Positions 5,432 through 8,961 of a DNA stretch of 8,961 nt are shown here, in pieces. The notes under the pieces are model-generated. The model saw only the letters and a program-made list of their open reading frames with translations, was not told the origin of the DNA and searched no databases. Made by a program: the position numbers and the translations under genes. Every line of letters starts with the position of its first letter. The first letter of the stretch is position 1. The stretch is from CAZULF01 sp964621215 (lineage in GTDB: Bacteria; Pseudomonadota; Gammaproteobacteria; UBA1113): the NCBI GenBank assembly GCA_964621215.1, contig CAZULF010000088.1, forward strand, positions 1 through 8,961, in the 5' to 3' direction.

Positions 5432-5993
5432 GGCCAGCTTCAGAAGAAAGGTTAGTGATGTCGACGCCCAAAAGTGCCGCTGCGGCGCCCCAACGATCTT
5501 CTGAGGGGGTATCGAATAAAATTTGAGGATCTGCTGGGGTAGTTAACCAGTAATTTTTAGCAACTTCTTCTTCTAATTGATTAGGTCCCCAGCCTGCATA
5601 ACCTAATAAAACAATAAATTCTTTTGGACCTTTGCCTTCCACCAAAGCTTGTAGAATATCTTGCGAAGAAGTGACCCCTAATTCTGGACTGGTAATTAAT
5701 GTCGATTGCCAAGGGATGTTGGGTCGATGAATAATAAATCCACGCTCTGGCTGAATAGGACCGCCCAGGAAAACCTGAGTGTCATTGACGGTCGAATTTT
5801 CATTAGAAATTTCCATTTGCGATAAAACCTCACCCAATCGGATATCGCTTAATGGTCGATTGATCACAATTCCCATGGCACCTTCAGGATTGTGCGCACA
5901 GATATATACTACCGCCCGTGCGAAGTTAAATTCGCTCATCAGCGGCATAGCAATTAAAAAATGGTTTTGTAAACTAATGAAATCGTTACTCAT
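5424..5993 (-). CDS. yqgE: YqgE/AlgH family protein (UPF0301)
   Basis: The 189-residue product belongs to the UPF0301 family, known as YqgE in E. coli and AlgH in Pseudomonas. Its biochemical role is not settled; AlgH was first linked to alginate regulation, but no alginate gene is seen here. Family hallmarks: LQNHFLIAMPLM (8-19), RAVVYICAHNPEGAMGIVINRPL (26-48), VFLGGPIQPERGFIIH (74-89), then YAGWGPNQLEEEVAKNYW (131-148) and a late DRWGAAAALLGVD. The ATG at 5993 has no ribosome site; a near-consensus promoter ends six bases before it, suggesting a leaderless mRNA. It is the first gene of the yqgE-ruvX unit and is divergent from hslO. Confidence 0.96.
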   Translation of the reverse strand: MSNDFISLQNHFLIAMPLMSEFNFARAVVYICAHNPEGAMGIVINRPLSDIRLGEVLSQMEISNENSTVNDTQVFLGGPIQPERGFIIHRPNIPWQSTLITSPELGVTSSQDILQALVEGKGPKEFIVLLGYAGWGPNQLEEEVAKNYWLTTPADPQILFDTPSEDRWGAAAALLGVDITNLSSEAGHA

Positions 5994-5999
5994 CTATTA

Positions 6000-6028
6000 A
6001 TTATCAACGCTTATTGCTTGAATGACAA
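6000..6028 (-). promoter_or_regulatory. Near-consensus promoter of yqgE-ruvX
   Basis: On the minus strand: -35 TTGTCA (5 of 6), a 17-bp spacer, -10 GATAAT (5 of 6). Only six bases (TAATAG) separate the -10 from the yqgE ATG, so the predicted start of transcription falls on or next to the A of that ATG. Confidence 0.65.
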
Positions 6029-6068
6029 GAACTTTTCACTCAATCGTACCCACAGAGGTCAATAATAA

Positions 6069-6077
6069 TGCTACAAT
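6069..6077 (+). promoter_or_regulatory. Extended -10 promoter of hslO
   Basis: TG-C-TACAAT is an extended -10 (TGnTACAAT). The -35 region at the right distance is poor. Transcription would start near 6084, about 20 bases before the ATG, leaving room for the GAGGAG ribosome site (6093-6098). No clear heat-shock sigma-32 promoter was recognised here. Confidence 0.5.
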
Positions 6078-6103
6078 TGTCCCCCTGATAATGAGGAGAA
6101 CCT

Positions 6104-6961
6104 ATGAGCTCAACAGACTTCTTACAACGTTTTCTATTTGAAAACCACGGAGTACGTGGACAGTTCGTCCGCCTAAAAGAAACCTACCAAACTGTAGGTA
6201 GTCAACGTCAATATCCTGAACCGGTGTTACATTTACTCGGGCAAGGCTTGACTGCAGCAGCATTACTAAGCGCTACTATCAAATATCAAGGCTCGTTGAT
6301 CCTGCAAACGCAATCGTCTGGCCCTGTATCATTAATGGTGATCCAATGTAATGAGAAATTGCAAATGCGCGCATTAGCGCGTTATCAAGATGATGCCAGC
6401 TTTGCCACCAGCAATTTATTGGGTGAAGGGCAGATGGTCATCACCATTACCCCGGATAACACAACCGAGCGCTATCAAGGCGTAGTGAATTTAACAACGA
6501 GTCACCTAGCTAGCAGCCTTGAAAGCTATTTTACACAATCCGAACAACTTCCTACCCGTTTATGGTTAGTGGCGGATGAACAGCATGCTGTTGGTCTGCT
6601 GCTACAAAAGATGCCCACCTCGCAAGCTGGCGAAAAAGCGGCAGGAGATGAGTGGAATTATTGGGAACATATTGAGCATTTAGCCAATACTATTTCTTCT
6701 CAGGAATTACTCAGTGTAGACAATGAAACCCTTCTCCATCGTTTATTCCACCAGGAAGATATCCGGCTATTTTCTCCGCAAGCGATAGAATTTAGTTGTC
6801 GATGTTCCATAGAAAAAATGCAGCAAGCCTTACAAACCATGGGCGAGGCCGAAGTACGTAGCATTTTGAGTACCAATCGCTTTGTAGAAGTTACCTGCGA
6901 TTTTTGCAATAAAACCTACAACTTTGATGAACACGCTATAAATGATATTTACCATAAGTGA
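6104..6961 (+). CDS. hslO: Hsp33, redox-regulated chaperone holdase
   Basis: Hsp33 is a cytoplasmic holdase that is silent while its four cysteines bind zinc and is switched on by oxidation plus unfolding. The 285-residue product is full length. The N-terminal domain has LLGQGLTAAALLSATIKYQG (44-63) and SSGPVSLMVIQC (71-82), both family-typical. The C-terminal redox switch is intact: CRC (Cys232, Cys234) and CDFC (Cys265, Cys268), the same CxC plus CxxC arrangement and numbers as in E. coli. One extra cysteine lies at 82. The start is set by GAGGAG five bases before the ATG. In E. coli hslO also lies close to pckA (with yhgE between), so this neighbourhood is partly conserved. Confidence 0.98.
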   Translation: MSSTDFLQRFLFENHGVRGQFVRLKETYQTVGSQRQYPEPVLHLLGQGLTAAALLSATIKYQGSLILQTQSSGPVSLMVIQCNEKLQMRALARYQDDASFATSNLLGEGQMVITITPDNTTERYQGVVNLTTSHLASSLESYFTQSEQLPTRLWLVADEQHAVGLLLQKMPTSQAGEKAAGDEWNYWEHIEHLANTISSQELLSVDNETLLHRLFHQEDIRLFSPQAIEFSCRCSIEKMQQALQTMGEAEVRSILSTNRFVEVTCDFCNKTYNFDEHAINDIYHK

Positions 6962-6975
6962 TCTATTAAACTAAC

Positions 6976-7006
6976 TTGCCGAATCTTCCAAAATCAAGGA
7001 TACTTT
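6976..7006 (+). promoter_or_regulatory. Weak candidate promoter of pckA
   Basis: TTGCCG, a 19-bp spacer and TACTTT lie in the 79-bp gap between hslO and pckA. Both boxes match partly and the spacer is long. pckA may instead be read through from hslO, since no terminator hairpin was seen between them. Confidence 0.2.
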
Positions 7007-7040
7007 GCTCAACTTAATCTTACCGAGAGGGCGATATATT

Positions 7041-8570
7041 ATGTCAAAGAAATGGGTAGATTTAACCTCAGAAGAATTACTTGCATTGGCACTGGACCGA
7101 GGGGAGGGCGAATTAAGCGCGGAGGGTGCCTTGAATGTGAATACCGTTCCGCGAACGGGACGTTCACCTAAAGATCGTTTTATTGTTAAGGATGAAAATA
7201 CTGCATCCCAAGTGGCTTGGGGCCCGATTAATCAACCATTTGAACCCGCCAAATTTGAAGCCTTGTGGAAGAAAGCACAGGCGTATATTGAAAAGAAAGA
7301 TCAATTTATCTCGCATTTACGCGTGAGTGCTGACGAAGAGCATACGGTCAATGTCACTGTCATCACCGAATTGGCTTGGCATAATTTATTTACCCGAAAT
7401 TTATTTATTCGCACGCCCAGTGATAAGCCAGCCCAATCGTGGACATTGTTATCTGTGCCAAATTTTAAAGCGGATCCTCAAGTTGATGGCACGAACAGCG
7501 AGGCAGCGGTGATTCTTGATTTCACCCATCATCGTATATTAGTTTGTGGTACACATTATGCTGGTGAAATGAAAAAAGCCATGTTTACCGTGTTGAATTA
7601 TTTGTTGCCAGCCCACAACGTGTTACCTATGCATTGTTCAGCCAATGTAGGAAAAGCCGGCGATTCCGCGTTATTTTTTGGTTTATCTGGTACGGGCAAA
7701 ACCACATTATCCGCTGATCCCAACCGCTATTTGGTAGGTGATGATGAACATGGGTGGAGTAGTGCGGGTATCTTCAATTTTGAAGGCGGTTGCTATGCTA
7801 AATGTATTAATCTATCGCAAGAAAATGAACCAGTAATCTATGCAGCCATTCGGAAAGGCACCGTATTAGAAAATGTGGTGCTCGATCCTGTAACCAAAAA
7901 ACCGGATTATCACGACACGCGTCATACACAAAACACACGCGCGGCTTATCCGCTAGAACATATTGAATTACGAGTGCAAGAAAATAAAGCCGGTTTACCA
8001 CAAGCCGTGGTATTTTTAACCTGTGATTTATATGGCGTATTACCACCAGTGTCTTTATTAACAAAAGAACAAGCGGCTTACCATTTCTTGAGTGGATATA
8101 CTGCATTAGTCGGCAGCACCGAAGTAGGGCAAACTGAAGCCATTAGGCAAACGTTCAGTACTTGTTTTGGCGCACCGTTCTTCCCACGTCCAGCATCGGT
8201 CTATGCCAATTTATTGATACAACGTTTAGAAGAAACCGGCGCGCAAGTGTATTTGGTGAATACTGGTTGGTCGGGTGGAGCTTATGGTGAAGGGGGTAAA
8301 CGCTTTAACATTCCCACCACACGGGCCGTGATCAACGCTATTTTAAGCGGAGAGTTACGTGATGCTGATGTGGATGTTTTGCCTGGCTTTAATTTACGTA
8401 TTCCTAAACAATTATCCGGTGTTGATACCCTGTTACTGAATCCACGCAATACCTGGAGCGATCAAGCCGCATTTGATGCGAAATTAGCTTTATTAATGGA
8501 AAGTTTTCGCAATAATTTCACTAAATTTGAAGTTGATCTCGCCATTAAAAATGCTGGCCCAAGCGAATAA
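7041..8570 (+). CDS. pckA: Phosphoenolpyruvate carboxykinase (ATP)
   Basis: PckA converts oxaloacetate and ATP to phosphoenolpyruvate, CO2 and ADP, the entry step of gluconeogenesis from amino acids and TCA intermediates; it is cytoplasmic. The product is 509 residues, somewhat shorter than the 540-residue E. coli form, mainly at the N-terminus. Motifs: RTGRSPKDRF (38-47, substrate Arg), YAGEMKKAMF (173-182, Mn-ligand Lys), MHCSANVG (197-204, Mn-ligand His), the P-loop GLSGTGKTTLSADP (214-227), GDDEHGW (233-239, metal Asp), FNFEGGCYAK (245-254) and NTGWSGGAYGEGGKR (407-421). The start is ATG 7041, with GAGAGGG about ten bases upstream; a TTG at 7005 in frame lacks support. A small Cys-rich gene begins 4 bp after the stop. 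The call is secure. Confidence 0.98.
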   Translation: MSKKWVDLTSEELLALALDRGEGELSAEGALNVNTVPRTGRSPKDRFIVKDENTASQVAWGPINQPFEPAKFEALWKKAQAYIEKKDQFISHLRVSADEEHTVNVTVITELAWHNLFTRNLFIRTPSDKPAQSWTLLSVPNFKADPQVDGTNSEAAVILDFTHHRILVCGTHYAGEMKKAMFTVLNYLLPAHNVLPMHCSANVGKAGDSALFFGLSGTGKTTLSADPNRYLVGDDEHGWSSAGIFNFEGGCYAKCINLSQENEPVIYAAIRKGTVLENVVLDPVTKKPDYHDTRHTQNTRAAYPLEHIELRVQENKAGLPQAVVFLTCDLYGVLPPVSLLTKEQAAYHFLSGYTALVGSTEVGQTEAIRQTFSTCFGAPFFPRPASVYANLLIQRLEETGAQVYLVNTGWSGGAYGEGGKRFNIPTTRAVINAILSGELRDADVDVLPGFNLRIPKQLSGVDTLLLNPRNTWSDQAAFDAKLALLMESFRNNFTKFEVDLAIKNAGPSE

Positions 8571-8574
8571 TTCC

Positions 8575-8895
8575 ATGCAAAAAATAGTAGCTTTCTTACT
8601 AATGTCATGTTTTTTAATCTGCACCGGCTGGGCCTCAGTCGAAGTGACTGCCAGCTGGAATGCTGGCGTGGATCCACCATCGTATATTAATGAATTACCT
8701 AATCTCTGCCCACGCCCAGTGAATTGTGCCTACGGCGCTAACTTCATGCATTTATCCGACGCCAATAAATGTAAATGCTGTGATTGTCACGGCGGCGCCC
8801 TCGGCTGCACTGGCGGCGCCCAAGGCTTCATCATTTGCGGCGACGGCACCTACGCCCAAGCTTGCCATTGTCAATTTTCGGTGAATGTGGAGTAA
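8575..8895 (+). CDS. Small exported Cys-rich protein with a CHGG/CGDGT-type motif
   Basis: The 106-residue product has a signal peptide: MQK, a hydrophobic core (4-16), and a likely cleavage after Ala20 (TGWA-SVEV). No lipobox is seen. The mature part of about 86 residues holds ten cysteines (45, 51, 66, 68, 69, 71, 78, 88, 97, 99). They run as C-x5-C, a KCKCCDCHGG cluster, then C-x9-C, GDGTY, and C-x-C. The second half recalls a recurrent cysteine module with an HGG..C....C.DGT...C.C pattern seen in small bacterial exported proteins; I cannot name a family. It probably binds metal or forms disulfides outside the cytoplasm. ATG 8575 is preferred because it starts directly at the signal peptide; ATGs at 8527 and 8551 in frame fall inside pckA. 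The ribosome site is weak, so translation may be coupled to pckA, 4 bp upstream. Function unknown. Confidence 0.8.
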   Translation: MQKIVAFLLMSCFLICTGWASVEVTASWNAGVDPPSYINELPNLCPRPVNCAYGANFMHLSDANKCKCCDCHGGALGCTGGAQGFIICGDGTYAQACHCQFSVNVE

Positions 8896-8903
8896 AAAAC
8901 CAA

Positions 8904-8961
8904 CTATCCGCAACACTTTTTAAATTTTTTGTCACTACCACAACTACATGGATCATTGCGT
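8904..8961 (-). CDS. C-terminal end of a SEC-C motif protein (5' part outside the window)
   Basis: Reading leftward from the right edge gives RNDPCSCGSDKKFKKCCG and then TAG (8904-8906). This is a complete SEC-C zinc-binding motif (CxCGSxKKxKxCC), known from the C-terminus of SecA and of several small proteins such as the YecA/UPF0149 and YchJ groups. Ending exactly at KKCCG suits the smaller SEC-C proteins slightly better than SecA, but the rest of the gene is needed to decide. It converges with the Cys-rich gene, with 8 bp between stops and no hairpin terminator between them. Confidence 0.85.
   Translation of the reverse strand, partial: RNDPCSCGSDKKFKKCCG

Noticed and set aside
7005..7040. 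TTG start extending pckA by 12 codons
   Set aside because: No ribosome site and no family support for the extra residues; ATG 7041 has a good site and fits the family.
7807..8106. 99-codon minus-strand ORF inside pckA
   Set aside because: Entirely inside a highly conserved enzyme gene, with no ribosome site or motif.
8527..8574. Longer N-terminus for the Cys-rich protein from ATG 8527
   Set aside because: It would lie within pckA and put a polar stretch before the signal peptide; ATG 8575 starts exactly at a standard signal sequence.

Overview
The window looks like a chromosomal stretch of a gammaproteobacterium with moderate-to-low GC. The evidence is the set of proteins close to Escherichia coli and Pseudomonas ones: HemC/HemD/HemX, a YihG-type acyltransferase, YqgE/RuvX, Hsp33, ATP-dependent PEP carboxykinase and an AlgP-like Lys/Ala/Pro tail protein. 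I cannot fix the genus. AT-leaning codon use and small secreted Cys-rich proteins would fit Legionellales-type bacteria, but that is only a guess.

Layout. (a) 1-3413, minus strand: a tightly overlapping operon yihG-like > hemC > hemD > hemX, with hemX running off the left edge. It has a good extended -10 promoter just upstream (3451-3480). It joins tetrapyrrole synthesis (porphobilinogen to uroporphyrinogen III) to a membrane phospholipid acyltransferase. (b) 3414-3830: an AT-rich divergent intergenic region with A/T tracts, a weak rightward promoter, a possible 12-codon leader ORF and a GNRA-capped hairpin. (c) 3831-4854, plus strand: two adjacent genes for very basic proteins. The first is a coiled-coil-like Lys/Ala protein. 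The second is a histone H1/AlgP-like protein built from 23-27-residue repeats. Together they resemble the two halves of AlgP. A strong hairpin (4882-4909) follows. (d) 4967-5993, minus strand: yqgE-ruvX, overlapping, with a promoter placed so that the yqgE mRNA may be leaderless. (e) 6104-8895, plus strand: hslO (Hsp33), pckA, and a small secreted ten-cysteine protein. (f) 8904-8961, minus strand: the last 18 codons of a protein ending in a SEC-C metal-binding motif.

Most genes are conserved housekeeping functions. The part that deserves attention is 3640-4860: the split AlgP-like locus, with an in-frame stop in its 5' region, start-region hairpins, a near-identical 72-bp tandem repeat, and an A10 tract flanked by stop codons in both shifted frames. 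The locus sits next to hemCDX, as algP lies near hemCD in Pseudomonas aeruginosa. A second point of interest is the small Cys-rich exported protein behind pckA.
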